In this document: in pieces, positions 41,454-49,672 of the stretch
Numbering within the stretch: the stretch's first letter is position 1
Layout of the letters: the number at the start of each line of letters is the position of its first letter
Assembly (NCBI RefSeq): GCF_000686025.1
Contig: NZ_JMLQ01000004.1
Coordinates: 1 to 64,000, forward strand
DNA length: 64,000 nt
Direction: 5' to 3'
Source of the DNA: Rhodococcus sp. UNC23MFCrub1.1
GTDB lineage: Bacteria; Actinomycetota; Actinomycetes; Mycobacteriales; Mycobacteriaceae
Position numbers and translations under genes: made by a program
The notes under the pieces: model-generated
Told to the model about the DNA's origin: nothing
Seen by the model: the letters and a program-made list of their open reading frames with translations, nothing else
Databases searched by the model: none

Positions 41454-41881
41454 TCAGTCGGCGGCTACACCGTCGAAGGCGCTGACCTTGTCGATGCGTC
41501 CGTGCACGGTGACGATGCCGGGTCCGCCGTTGCGCTCGGAGTACTCGTCGACGCGATCGTCGCCCATGTACCGGGCGCCCAGCCTGCCGGCCCAGCGTCG
41601 AGCTTCGGTCGGGTCGTGGTCGATGCAGGCGGTGCCCTGGAACATGACGAACGAATACGGCGGTCGGTCGTCGTCGACGACGAGCGCGAACCGTGGGTCG
41701 CGGGCGAGGTTGCGGCCCTTCACCGAGGTCGTCTCGGTCTGGAAAACCAGATCCTTATCGTCGAGGAGGAACCACAGCGGTGCGGCATGGGTCTGCCGTC
41801 TGCTCGGACGGTGGCCAGTTTCCCGGTGCGCGTTCCAGCCGAGACGAACGCGCGCCACTGGTCCTCGGTCATGATGGGCAT
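41454..41881 (-). pseudogene. Frameshifted PPOX-class (pyridoxamine oxidase-like) flavin/F420 enzyme
   Basis: The 5' part reads M-P-I-M-T-E-D-Q-W-R-A-F ... V-R-A-D-G-R-P from 41881, and the 3' part continues A-A-P-L-W-F-L-L-D-D ... to the stop at 41454 in the next frame. The join falls at a CCC run (plus-strand GGG 41789-41791): one extra C would restore G-R-P-H-A-A-P-L-W-F and a full protein of about 142 residues. The product would be a split-barrel PPOX enzyme using FMN or F420. Either one base has been lost or the assembly is wrong at the homopolymer. Confidence 0.8.
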
Positions 41882-41937
41882 GGTGGTGATCCTGTCGTCG
41901 CACGAAGGGGGCTGGGTGTTGTGCCCCGGTGAGGTGG

Positions 41938-42330
41938 TCAGCGACCCCAGAATGCGTCCTCGGCGGCGGCGTCGGCGGAGAACAACCACATCTCGACGAT
42001 CTTGCCGTCGGCCACGCGCAGGAGGTCCACCCCGTCCATGGCCATGCTCTGCTCACCGCGGCGGCCGGAGAAGTGGATCGACGCGGCAACCAGGTCGCCG
42101 TTGTCCATGTACGAGTTGACGGCGTCGATGGCGAACGTGCCGGCGCTGGTCTCCATCATCGCCCCGAGGAGCGCGAAGACGGCATCACGGCCGGTGTGGT
42201 CGCCGGAGAATCGGTGCGAGCCCGGCTGGTGCCAGACGATGTTCTCGGCCAGCAACTCGCCGAGCGTGGTCATGTCGCCGGTCTGGACGGCGGTGAAGTA
42301 GGTACGGGCGAGGTCGGTGGTGGTGCTCAT
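41938..42330 (-). CDS. SnoaL-like/NTF2-fold protein
   Basis: A 130-residue protein of the SnoaL/NTF2-like superfamily: A-R-T-Y-F-T-A-V-Q-T-G-D near the N-terminus, E-N-I-V-W-H-Q-P-G in the first strand, and D-L-L-R-V-A-D-G-K-I-V-E-M-W-L-F at the end. Such folds serve as small cyclases, isomerases or ligand-binding proteins; which applies is unclear. ATG at 42330 matches the usual start. It lies 56 bases upstream of the broken PPOX gene on the same strand and diverges from the UvrA-like gene. Confidence 0.85.
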   Translation of the reverse strand: MSTTTDLARTYFTAVQTGDMTTLGELLAENIVWHQPGSHRFSGDHTGRDAVFALLGAMMETSAGTFAIDAVNSYMDNGDLVAASIHFSGRRGEQSMAMDGVDLLRVADGKIVEMWLFSADAAAEDAFWGR

Positions 42331-42402
42331 GAGTGGGTGTCCTTCGTTCGTGTGTCGGGACAGCCCTCGTGTCGGGGCCGTGAAACAACCGTGGCATATG
42401 TA

Positions 42403-42424
42403 TTCCATGGAAGCAACTTCCAAG
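42403..42424. promoter_or_regulatory. Operator-like inverted repeats between SnoaL and UvrA-like genes
   Basis: TTCCATGGAA (42403-42412) is a perfect palindrome, and the overlapping GGAAG-CAA-CTTCC (42409-42421) is a second inverted repeat. Both sit in the 196-base divergent promoter region. The size and AT-richer setting fit a MarR-type site; the regulator at 40938-41387 is the nearest candidate. Confidence 0.45.
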
Positions 42425-42526
42425 TACGTATATTCTTGAATCACGTCGGAGGCCCAATCGCGATTCGTTCTTCATGGAGCCGTCCGGGCGCGCCACCGCA
42501 CTGCATCACCCGATCGAGGAGAACCG

Positions 42527-45148
42527 ATGACGCACGACGAGACCCCCACCACCACCGTGCGCGAGAGCGGCGGAGTGCTCGCTCGGCGGCAGCCCGCCGC
42601 GGCGCACGAGCAGCCGGCAGCGATCGAGGTGCGCGGCGCGAAGGTTCACAATCTCGCCGACATCGATGCGTCGATACCCCTGCACACGCTTGTCGCGGTC
42701 GCGGGGGTGTCGGGGTCGGGAAAGTCGTCGTTGGCAATGGGGGTTCTGTACGCGGAGGGCTCGCGCCGCTACATCGAGGCACTCTCGACCTACACCCGCC
42801 GCCGCATGTCGCAGTCCGCTCGCGCCGACGTCGACAGTGTCGAGCACGTGCCGGCCGCACTGGCCCTGCGCCAGAGACCCGGCGTGCCCGGCGTGCGCAG
42901 CACCTTCGGCACGTCGACCGAGCTACTCAATGTCCTGCGATTGATGTTCTCGCGTTTGGGTTCCCATTGTTGTCCGAACGGTCACCGACTCGACCCCACG
43001 GTCGAGGTCGCCCTCGACCACGACCTGACGTGCCCGGTCTGCGGAACCACCTTCCGCCCTCCGGGCGCCGAGTCGCTCGCCTTCAACTCCGACGGCGCCT
43101 GCCCTCGGTGTTCGGGCAACGGCGTTGTGCGCGAGGTGGACCAGAGTTTGTTGGTGCCCGATCCGAGCCTGAGCATCGACGCCGGTGCGGTGGCTCCCTG
43201 GTCGATGTTCGGTCTCACGGTGATGCCTCGCGTCGTCGCCGAGATGGGTGTACGCACCGATGTGCCATATGAAGAACTGCGCGCCGAGGAACGCGACGTC
43301 GTCATGCACGGCCCGGCGGAGAAGCGGCACATCACCGTCCCCACCCAGAACGGCAAGCTGTTCGAGATGGACTTCACCTACCGCAACGCCGTACGCGCGG
43401 TGGAGGAAGCGCTGAACAAGGCGACGAGCGAGAAGGGGCTGAGCCGGGTCGACCGTTACATCAGCACCCACACCTGCCCCAGTTGCCACGGCGTCCGTCT
43501 CAGCGACTCGGCCCTCCGATCGCACATCGGCGGCATCGATCTCGGCCAGGCCACCGCCAAGACTCTCGACGACCTCACCGGCTGGGTCACCACCATCGAG
43601 ACGTCCCTGCCCGCGGACATGACGCAGATGGCGCGCAACCTCGTCGACACACTCCTCGAGATGGCCCTGCGGCTCGTCGGGCTCGGCCTGGGCTATCTGA
43701 CACTCGACCGCGGCAGTGCCACCCTCTCCACGGGCGAACGGCAACGCGTCCAACTCGCGCGCGCGGTGCGAAACAGAACCACCGGAGTGCTCTACGTGTT
43801 GGACGAACCGTCCATCGGACTCCACCCGTCCAACGTCGACGCCCTCCTCGACATCATGCGAGACCTCCTGCGGGACGGGAACTCCGTGGTGTGTGTCGAC
43901 CACGACGTCCAGGTCCTACGCGACGCCGACTGGATCGTCGAGATGGGGCCCGGCGCGGGCAGAGACGGCGGACACGTGGTGGCGACCGGCACTCCCGCCG
44001 ACCTGGGGGACGATCCGGCCTCCCTGCTCGGCGGCTTCCTCGTCGGTCGCGAAGGCATCGTCGTGCGCGATCGCGCACCGTCCGATCAGATGTTCGCCCG
44101 CGGACGGATTCACCTGACCACCCGTCCCCTGCACACCGTTCACGCTCTCGCAGTCGACATCCCGTCGGGGCGTATCACCGCGGTGACCGGCGTCTCCGGG
44201 TCCGGCAAGACGACGATGGTTCTCGACAGCCTGGTGCCCGCACTGATCGCTCGCGGCGCCGGCGGACGTCCACCCGCACACGTCACAGCATTCGACGCAC
44301 CGGGCATCACGCGCGTCAACGTGGTCGACGCCACCCCCATCGGAATCAACGTGCGCTCCACCGTCGCCACGTACAGCGGGATCCTCGACGACCTGCGCCG
44401 CGCCTTTGCATCGACACCGGCAGCCGCAGAGCGCGGTCTCACGGCCGCCGACTTCTCGTACAACACAGGGTCCCTGCGCTGCCCCCGGTGCGAGGGAACC
44501 GGCCAGATCTCACTCGATGTGCAGTTCCTGCCGGACGTCGACATCGACTGCCCCGACTGCTCCGGCACGCGTTACTCCCCGGCCGCCCACGAGATCCGCC
44601 GACCTGTCCAGAATGCCTCCGGTCCACCGGACATCTCCCTCCCGGACCTGCTCTCCTGCACGGTGACCGAGGCGCTCGAGCTCACCACCGACCTCCGGCG
44701 CGTCCACACCCGCCTGCAGACCCTCGTCGACCTCGGATTGGGCTACCTCACCCTCGGCGAAGCCACACCCGCTCTCTCCGGCGGCGAGGCGCAGCGCCTC
44801 AAACTGGCAACCGAACTACGTCGCGACCAAGCCGACACCCTCTTCGTTTTCGACGAACCCAGCGTCGGACTGCACCCACTCGACGTCCGCACACTGCTCA
44901 CCGTCATCGACCGCCTCAACGACAACGGCGCCACCATCGTCGTCATCGAACACGACCTCGACATGATCGCCAACGCCGACCACATCATCGACATGGGCCC
45001 CGGCGGCGGTGACGCCGGCGGACGCATCGTCGCCACCGGCACACCCGACGACGTCGCCGCCGACCCCTCCAGCATCACAGGCCGCTATCTCCACGAGCAC
45101 CTACGAGCCGGAGTAGCGAACAACGGCCCCCGCGGTCGGGACCGGTGA
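42527..45148 (+). CDS. UvrA-like ABC ATPase (excinuclease A paralogue)
   Basis: An 873-residue UvrA relative with two ABC ATPase halves. Walker A motifs G-V-S-G-S-G-K-S-S (about 65) and G-V-S-G-S-G-K-T-T (about 560), zinc cysteines C-P-V-C-G / C-P-R-C-S-G and C-P-R-C-E-G / C-P-D-C-S-G, and signature L-S-T-G-E / L-S-G-G-E-A-Q-R are present. It is shorter than housekeeping UvrA and seems to lack most of the UvrB-binding insert, as in the UvrA2/drug-resistance group (DrrC-like). Such proteins protect against DNA-binding drugs. The MarR neighbour suggests inducible expression. The C-terminal end is duplicated as a scrap at 53084-53230. Confidence 0.88.
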   Translation: MTHDETPTTTVRESGGVLARRQPAAAHEQPAAIEVRGAKVHNLADIDASIPLHTLVAVAGVSGSGKSSLAMGVLYAEGSRRYIEALSTYTRRRMSQSARADVDSVEHVPAALALRQRPGVPGVRSTFGTSTELLNVLRLMFSRLGSHCCPNGHRLDPTVEVALDHDLTCPVCGTTFRPPGAESLAFNSDGACPRCSGNGVVREVDQSLLVPDPSLSIDAGAVAPWSMFGLTVMPRVVAEMGVRTDVPYEELRAEERDVVMHGPAEKRHITVPTQNGKLFEMDFTYRNAVRAVEEALNKATSEKGLSRVDRYISTHTCPSCHGVRLSDSALRSHIGGIDLGQATAKTLDDLTGWVTTIETSLPADMTQMARNLVDTLLEMALRLVGLGLGYLTLDRGSATLSTGERQRVQLARAVRNRTTGVLYVLDEPSIGLHPSNVDALLDIMRDLLRDGNSVVCVDHDVQVLRDADWIVEMGPGAGRDGGHVVATGTPADLGDDPASLLGGFLVGREGIVVRDRAPSDQMFARGRIHLTTRPLHTVHALAVDIPSGRITAVTGVSGSGKTTMVLDSLVPALIARGAGGRPPAHVTAFDAPGITRVNVVDATPIGINVRSTVATYSGILDDLRRAFASTPAAAERGLTAADFSYNTGSLRCPRCEGTGQISLDVQFLPDVDIDCPDCSGTRYSPAAHEIRRPVQNASGPPDISLPDLLSCTVTEALELTTDLRRVHTRLQTLVDLGLGYLTLGEATPALSGGEAQRLKLATELRRDQADTLFVFDEPSVGLHPLDVRTLLTVIDRLNDNGATIVVIEHDLDMIANADHIIDMGPGGGDAGGRIVATGTPDDVAADPSSITGRYLHEHLRAGVANNGPRGRDR

Positions 45149-45173
45149 CACATTCGTCGAAACTAACGGGCTC

Positions 45174-45425
45174 TCAAATTCTTTCGGCTGCCGCATCCTC
45201 CGACTGCCTACCTCGTGAATAAGACCGGGCCGCTCTCACTCGGTCCCCGCACCGAACGGAGCACCACCGCCGACGGGCGTGGGTGCGGATCATCAGGCGG
45301 TCGCACGGCAGTGCCTCGCACCGGGCGATCGATCCTGCAAGAGGGCCGGTGACGAGTTCGGCTGCGTCCTCTGCGATATGAGCCATCGCGTACTCGACGA
45401 GCTGAGTGACCGGGTGCTGCTGAAC
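45174..45425 (-). pseudogene. Remnant of a CGNR zinc-finger regulator
   Basis: On the minus strand the frame ending at 45174 reads R-C-E-A-L-P-C-D, then R-R-R-W-C-S-V-R-C-G-D-R-V-R-A-A-R, the zinc-finger signature of CGNR-type regulators (C-x4-C ... R-R-W-C-S-x2-x-CGNR). A preceding helix P-V-T-Q-L-V-E-Y also fits. The family's N-terminal ligand domain is missing; upstream in this frame lies the opposite-strand LLM gene. This looks like the surviving third of a gene truncated when its neighbour changed. The 5' limit is approximate. Confidence 0.6.
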
Positions 45426-45432
45426 ACGCGGT

Positions 45433-46524
45433 ATGACCATGACCGTCGCACCACACTCCGGCACCGCGCCGTTCACCCTCTCGGTCCTCGACAACGCCCT
45501 CACCGGGGTCGGCCAGACGGCTCAGCAGGCCTACGCAGAGATCATCGAGCTGGCGAAGACGTCGGAACGGAGCGGGTATCAGCGGTTCTGGATGTCCGAG
45601 CACCACGCCATGCCCGGCGCGACCGCCTCCTCGCCGCAAATGATGCTGTCCAGACTGACCGGCGAAACCGAACGCATCCGCCTGGGGGCAGGCGGGGTCA
45701 TGCTGCCCAACCACTCACCACTGGTGATCGCCGAACAGTTCGGGATGCTGGACACCCTCGCGCCGGGACGAGTCGATCTGGGACTCGGGCGCGCACCGGG
45801 TACCGATCCGGCGACGGCGGAAGCGCTGCGGCGGACCACGAACGGCGACGACTTCCCCTCTCGGGTTGCCGAAGTGATCGGATTTCTGGGCGACGACTTC
45901 CCCCGCGGCCATCGTTATGCGAACGTGCACGCCGTCCCGGGCCCGTGGCAGGCGGATCAGAACAGGGTTCCTCGACCGGCCACAGCGCCACAGGTGTGGA
46001 TCCTCGGCTCCTCCCCGTACTCCGCCCAGTTGGCGGGCCGACTGGGCCGTCCGTACGCGTTCGCGTTGCAGTTCGGGGACGCAGACGTCGACGGTGCCAT
46101 GTCGTTGTACAGGAGCACTTTCCGACCGTCCGACGTCCTGGACGAGCCGTACAGCCTCGTCAGCGTCGGAGTCGTCGCCCACGACGATGCGGAAGAAGCG
46201 AGCCGCCAGACCACATCCGCTGCCATGGCCATGCTCCGCATGCTCCAACGCAAACCGTTCGCACTGATCCCACCGGCCGAAGCCGAGGCCTACCCTGCGA
46301 CCGCTCAGGAGCGGAACGTTCTCGACCACTACCGGCAGCAGTACGTGCACGGCACCGTCGACACCGTCGTCGACACCCTCGAACAGCTACAGAGTAGAAC
46401 CGGTGTCGACGAGGTCATGCTCGCCGTTCAGGGACATTCGCGCAGCGCCATGTCCCGCACCGTCGAACTGATCGCCGACCACTACGACATGGCCGAGTCG
46501 ACCCTCGCCGCGGCCGCTCGGTGA
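45433..46524 (+). CDS. LLM class flavin-dependent oxidoreductase
   Basis: A 363-residue luciferase-like monooxygenase fold. The N-terminal S-V-L-D, F-W-M-S-E-H-H-A-M-P-G and the L-G-A-G-G-V-M-L-P-N-H-S-P-L-V-I-A-E-Q-F motif mark the MsnO8/bacterial luciferase-like group that uses FMN. It probably oxidises a small organic compound; the substrate is not evident. ATG at 45433. It overlaps, on the other strand, what would have been the 5' part of the CGNR remnant. Confidence 0.92.
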   Translation: MTMTVAPHSGTAPFTLSVLDNALTGVGQTAQQAYAEIIELAKTSERSGYQRFWMSEHHAMPGATASSPQMMLSRLTGETERIRLGAGGVMLPNHSPLVIAEQFGMLDTLAPGRVDLGLGRAPGTDPATAEALRRTTNGDDFPSRVAEVIGFLGDDFPRGHRYANVHAVPGPWQADQNRVPRPATAPQVWILGSSPYSAQLAGRLGRPYAFALQFGDADVDGAMSLYRSTFRPSDVLDEPYSLVSVGVVAHDDAEEASRQTTSAAMAMLRMLQRKPFALIPPAEAEAYPATAQERNVLDHYRQQYVHGTVDTVVDTLEQLQSRTGVDEVMLAVQGHSRSAMSRTVELIADHYDMAESTLAAAAR

Positions 46525-46863
46525 TCTGACGCGGCGGCCCGACCTCGACCCCGTCAGGCACCGGCGGCGGTGAGGTGGTCTCGGCAGTCGAGGTACTCGA
46601 GATGGTACTGACGGTGGTGAGTTCACCCGGTGATGGATCCGGTCGGGCGCCGGGGGAGAGCATGGACGGTCGCGACCACCCGGCGCAACACGTGTGAGGT
46701 GGGGGCGGTCACACAGCATCGGATCGAGTGCACAGCCCACACCACTCCGGGTGGAAAGTTGTCCGTCCGCTGACACTTCCCTGACGCTGCGCTGGCAATC
46801 GCATTGCGATGCTTGATCTGTCACCGAAAGTGGTTCGGTGACAACAGATCGAGAGGTAAGACC
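46525..46863. promoter_or_regulatory. Intergenic region before lipoprotein gene, with inverted repeat
   Basis: No gene is evident. TGTCACCGAA (46819-46828) and TTCGGTGACA (46834-46843) form a perfect 10-bp inverted repeat around 5 bases, 20 bases before the lipoprotein start. It may be an operator for the adjacent two-component system or an mRNA hairpin. A purine-rich site GAGAGG precedes the ATG at 46864. Confidence 0.55.
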
Positions 46864-47397
46864 ATGCGCACCAAGACCGTCGTCCGCGCCACCTCCGTCG
46901 CTGCCGTCGCCTCAGCCGCCATCGTTCTGGCGGCATGCGGCACCGGGCAGGCATCCACGCCCGCCGCAGCCGACACCGACACCGCCGCAGGCACCAACGC
47001 CTCCGCCGACGCGGTCGGCGAACTCACCCTCGACCGCATCGAGGACCAGTTCGATACCTGGCTCGATACCGTCGCGCAGGGCGACCCCCAGGCGATCAAC
47101 GCTCTCTACCGAGAGGACGCGGTACTTCTTCCGACGTTGTGGGCAGGGGTGTACAACAGCTCCGACGAGCGACTGGCCTATTTCACCGACTTCGTCACCA
47201 AGAAGCCGACCGGCGAGATCGACGAGTCCGTGCCGCAGCTGCTCAGTCCCACGTCGGGGTCGCTGTCGGGCCTCTACACGTTCACCATCGGCGAGTCCGG
47301 GGACAAGGTGCCGGCGCGCTTCACCTTCGTCTTCGAGCTCGAGGATGACGGGGACGTCGTGATCGTCGACCACCACTCCTCGAAGCTGCCGGCCTGA
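46864..47397 (+). CDS. Lipoprotein with SnoaL/DUF4440-like domain
   Basis: A 177-residue secreted lipoprotein. Signal peptide residues 1-24 end in lipobox L-A-A-C. After an Ala/Thr/Asp-rich linker, residues 55-175 resemble the SgcJ/EcaC (NTF2-like) family: I-E-D-Q-F-D-T-W-L-D-T-V-A-Q-G-D, L-Y-R-E-D-A-V-L-L-P-T and the final D-G-D-V-V-I-V-D-H-H-S-S. The two-component genes follow 43 bases on, suggesting it is a sensor accessory or a target of that system. Confidence 0.85.
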   Translation: MRTKTVVRATSVAAVASAAIVLAACGTGQASTPAAADTDTAAGTNASADAVGELTLDRIEDQFDTWLDTVAQGDPQAINALYREDAVLLPTLWAGVYNSSDERLAYFTDFVTKKPTGEIDESVPQLLSPTSGSLSGLYTFTIGESGDKVPARFTFVFELEDDGDVVIVDHHSSKLPA

Positions 47398-47440
47398 ACC
47401 ACCTGACACGGCGCACACCGCCGGGATGGGACCATGACCC

Positions 47441-48100
47441 GTGCGTGTACTCCTGGTCGAAGACGACCCGTCGATCTCCGACCCTCTGACCGCGGGTCTG
47501 CGGCGATACGGCTACGAGGTGCAGCAGGTGACGACGGGGGCGGACGCACTCGCGGCTCCGCTGCCCGACGTGGTTCTGCTCGACCTCGGGCTACCCGACA
47601 TGGACGGCTTGGACGTGTGTCGTGAAATGCGGCGGAACTCGGCGGTACCCATCGTGGTCATCACCGCACGAGACGACGAGATCGACACCGTGGCCGGTCT
47701 CGAGGTGGGTGCGGACGACTACGTCAGCAAGCCGTTCGGGGTGCGCGAGATCATCGCCCGTATTCGAGCGGTGATGCGGCGCACCGGGTCCGACTCCGCG
47801 ACGTCGGTGGCGGCGCCCCAGTCGCTCGGGCTGATCCTGCTCGACCGTGCTGCCCGCCGAGTGAGTGTGGACGGCGTCGAGGTTCTGCTGGCGCCGAAGG
47901 AGTTCGACCTCCTCGCTCACCTCGCCGAGTCGCCGGGCGCGGTGTTCACCCGCGAACAGCTGATGGAGGCGGTGTGGGACGAGCACTGGTTCGGCCCCAC
48001 GAGAACGCTGGACGTCCACGTCGCTGCGCTCCGGCAGAAGTTCGGCGACGCGCTCGCTCTGACGACCGTGCGCGGCGTCGGTTTCCGCCTGGAGGTCTGA
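47441..48100 (+). CDS. OmpR/PhoB-family response regulator
   Basis: A 219-residue regulator with a receiver domain (phosphoacceptor D48 in L-L-D-L-G-L-P-D-M-D-G, acidic pair E-D-D at 7-9, K in S-K-P-F) and a winged-helix output domain (about 125-218; W-F-G-P-T-R-T-L-D-V-H-V-A-A-L-R-Q-K). GTG at 47441. The stop overlaps the kinase start (TGATG), so the pair is cotranslated. Confidence 0.95.
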   Translation: MRVLLVEDDPSISDPLTAGLRRYGYEVQQVTTGADALAAPLPDVVLLDLGLPDMDGLDVCREMRRNSAVPIVVITARDDEIDTVAGLEVGADDYVSKPFGVREIIARIRAVMRRTGSDSATSVAAPQSLGLILLDRAARRVSVDGVEVLLAPKEFDLLAHLAESPGAVFTREQLMEAVWDEHWFGPTRTLDVHVAALRQKFGDALALTTVRGVGFRLEV

Positions 48101-49518
48101 TGGTCCGCCGTCTCGTCGCGTCGTATCTCGCACTGGTGGCACTCGCGTTGGCGCTGTTCACCGTTCCCGAGGGCATCGGACTGGTGAACGCCCTGCGCGG
48201 CAACCAGGCGGAGGTGGGACTGCGTGAAGCGCGTACCGTCGCGGTCCTGCTCGCGACCGCCGATGCTGCCGACCCCGACTCGGCGGCGGGAGCGGACCTG
48301 GCGCTGCTCACCCTGCGCAGCAACCTCGAGGAGCAGACGGGTGGCCGGGTGGAGTTGCTCTCCGCGGACGGGCGTCCCGCACTGGGACGTCCGGTGTCGA
48401 ACCCTCTCGGAGTCGACATCGGCGCGGCGCTGCAGGGGCGGGAAACCGTGACGCGTACGGACGATTCCGTGCTCGGTGAGCCCGGTCTGCAGGTCACCGT
48501 GCCGTCGAACGATCCGAACGGTACGACGGTCGGAGCGGTGCGTCTGACGTATCCGTCCGCTCCCGTCACCGCGCAGATCAAGGAGCTGTTCGGGTTCCAG
48601 CTGATCGTGGCGTTGGCGACGCTGGGTATCGCGGCGGCCGCGGCGTGGTGGCTCGCCCGGTCGATGACGCGTCCGTTGCGGCTTCTCGACGGTATGGCTC
48701 GGTCCCTGTCACGCGGGGACTTCGCCGCCCGCACGGATCCGTTGGACGCAGGGCCGGAAGAGACACGTCGGGTCGCCGAATCCATGAACGATGCCGCTCG
48801 GCGCATCAGCGACCTGATCGACGCGAAGAGGCAGTTCGTGGCCGACGCGTCGCACCAACTCCGCACACCGTTGACCGCTCTGCGATTGAGTCTCGACAAC
48901 CTCCAGGACGAGGTGAGCGACCCCGACGCACGGGCGGCCGTGGACCGGTCGATCGCGGACACCGTGAGGATGACGCGACTGGTGCATGACCTGTTGACCC
49001 TTGCGCGCGCCCAGAAGCCGATCGACCGTCCGACAACGGTCGACGTTCAGGCCGTCGTCGACGAGCGCCTCGCCACCTGGTCCGCTGCGGCGAGTGCGCA
49101 TGGCGTGGAACTGGTCTCGTGCGTTCCCGCCGGTACTCGGGCGGTCCTCGGCGACGGTCACCTCGAACAATTCCTGGACAATGTTCTGGCCAACGCGGTC
49201 GACGTCGCCCCACCGGGCACCGACATCGTCGTCGACGCCGCGGTCGGGGGTGAGTCCTTGCGCCTGACGATCACCGATAGAGGGCCGGGACTCTCGGCGG
49301 AGGACCGGCGCCGTGCGCTCGACCGTTTCTGGACCCGACGCCCGGGTGGATCCGGCCTCGGATTGTCCATCGTCGATCAGCTCGCCCGCGAGAACAGGGG
49401 GAGTCTTTCGCTCGAACCGAACCCGGACGGGGGACTGATCGTGGTGATCACGCTACCGACATCGACCCCGCTCCGCACTCGTCCGCGACCGTCCGGTTCG
49501 AGCGGCAGCACGTCGTGA
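48100..49518 (+). CDS. Membrane sensor histidine kinase
   Basis: A 472-residue kinase. Two membrane helices (about 5-25 and 165-188) flank an extracytoplasmic sensor of about 140 residues. A HAMP domain (about 190-240) leads to the phosphoacceptor H252 in D-A-S-H-Q-L-R-T-P and an ATPase domain with N (D-N-V-L-A-N-A), D-R-G-P-G-L and G-L-G-L-S-I. Cognate of the regulator at 47441. The signal is unknown; linked lipoprotein and envelope genes suggest cell-surface stress. Confidence 0.94.
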   Translation: MVRRLVASYLALVALALALFTVPEGIGLVNALRGNQAEVGLREARTVAVLLATADAADPDSAAGADLALLTLRSNLEEQTGGRVELLSADGRPALGRPVSNPLGVDIGAALQGRETVTRTDDSVLGEPGLQVTVPSNDPNGTTVGAVRLTYPSAPVTAQIKELFGFQLIVALATLGIAAAAAWWLARSMTRPLRLLDGMARSLSRGDFAARTDPLDAGPEETRRVAESMNDAARRISDLIDAKRQFVADASHQLRTPLTALRLSLDNLQDEVSDPDARAAVDRSIADTVRMTRLVHDLLTLARAQKPIDRPTTVDVQAVVDERLATWSAAASAHGVELVSCVPAGTRAVLGDGHLEQFLDNVLANAVDVAPPGTDIVVDAAVGGESLRLTITDRGPGLSAEDRRRALDRFWTRRPGGSGLGLSIVDQLARENRGSLSLEPNPDGGLIVVITLPTSTPLRTRPRPSGSSGSTS

Positions 49519-49672
49519 CCCGGGCCGACGCTGCCACCGTGGGAGGTAGCGGGCGCTCGGTATCGCCGAGTCGGCCGGGTTCGCTGATGTCGAATGGTGC
49601 GTCGACGGTCACATCACCTGCCTCCTCGAAGGTGACGGAGATCGAGGTTGCGTCGAAACTCCATCGCGCTTC

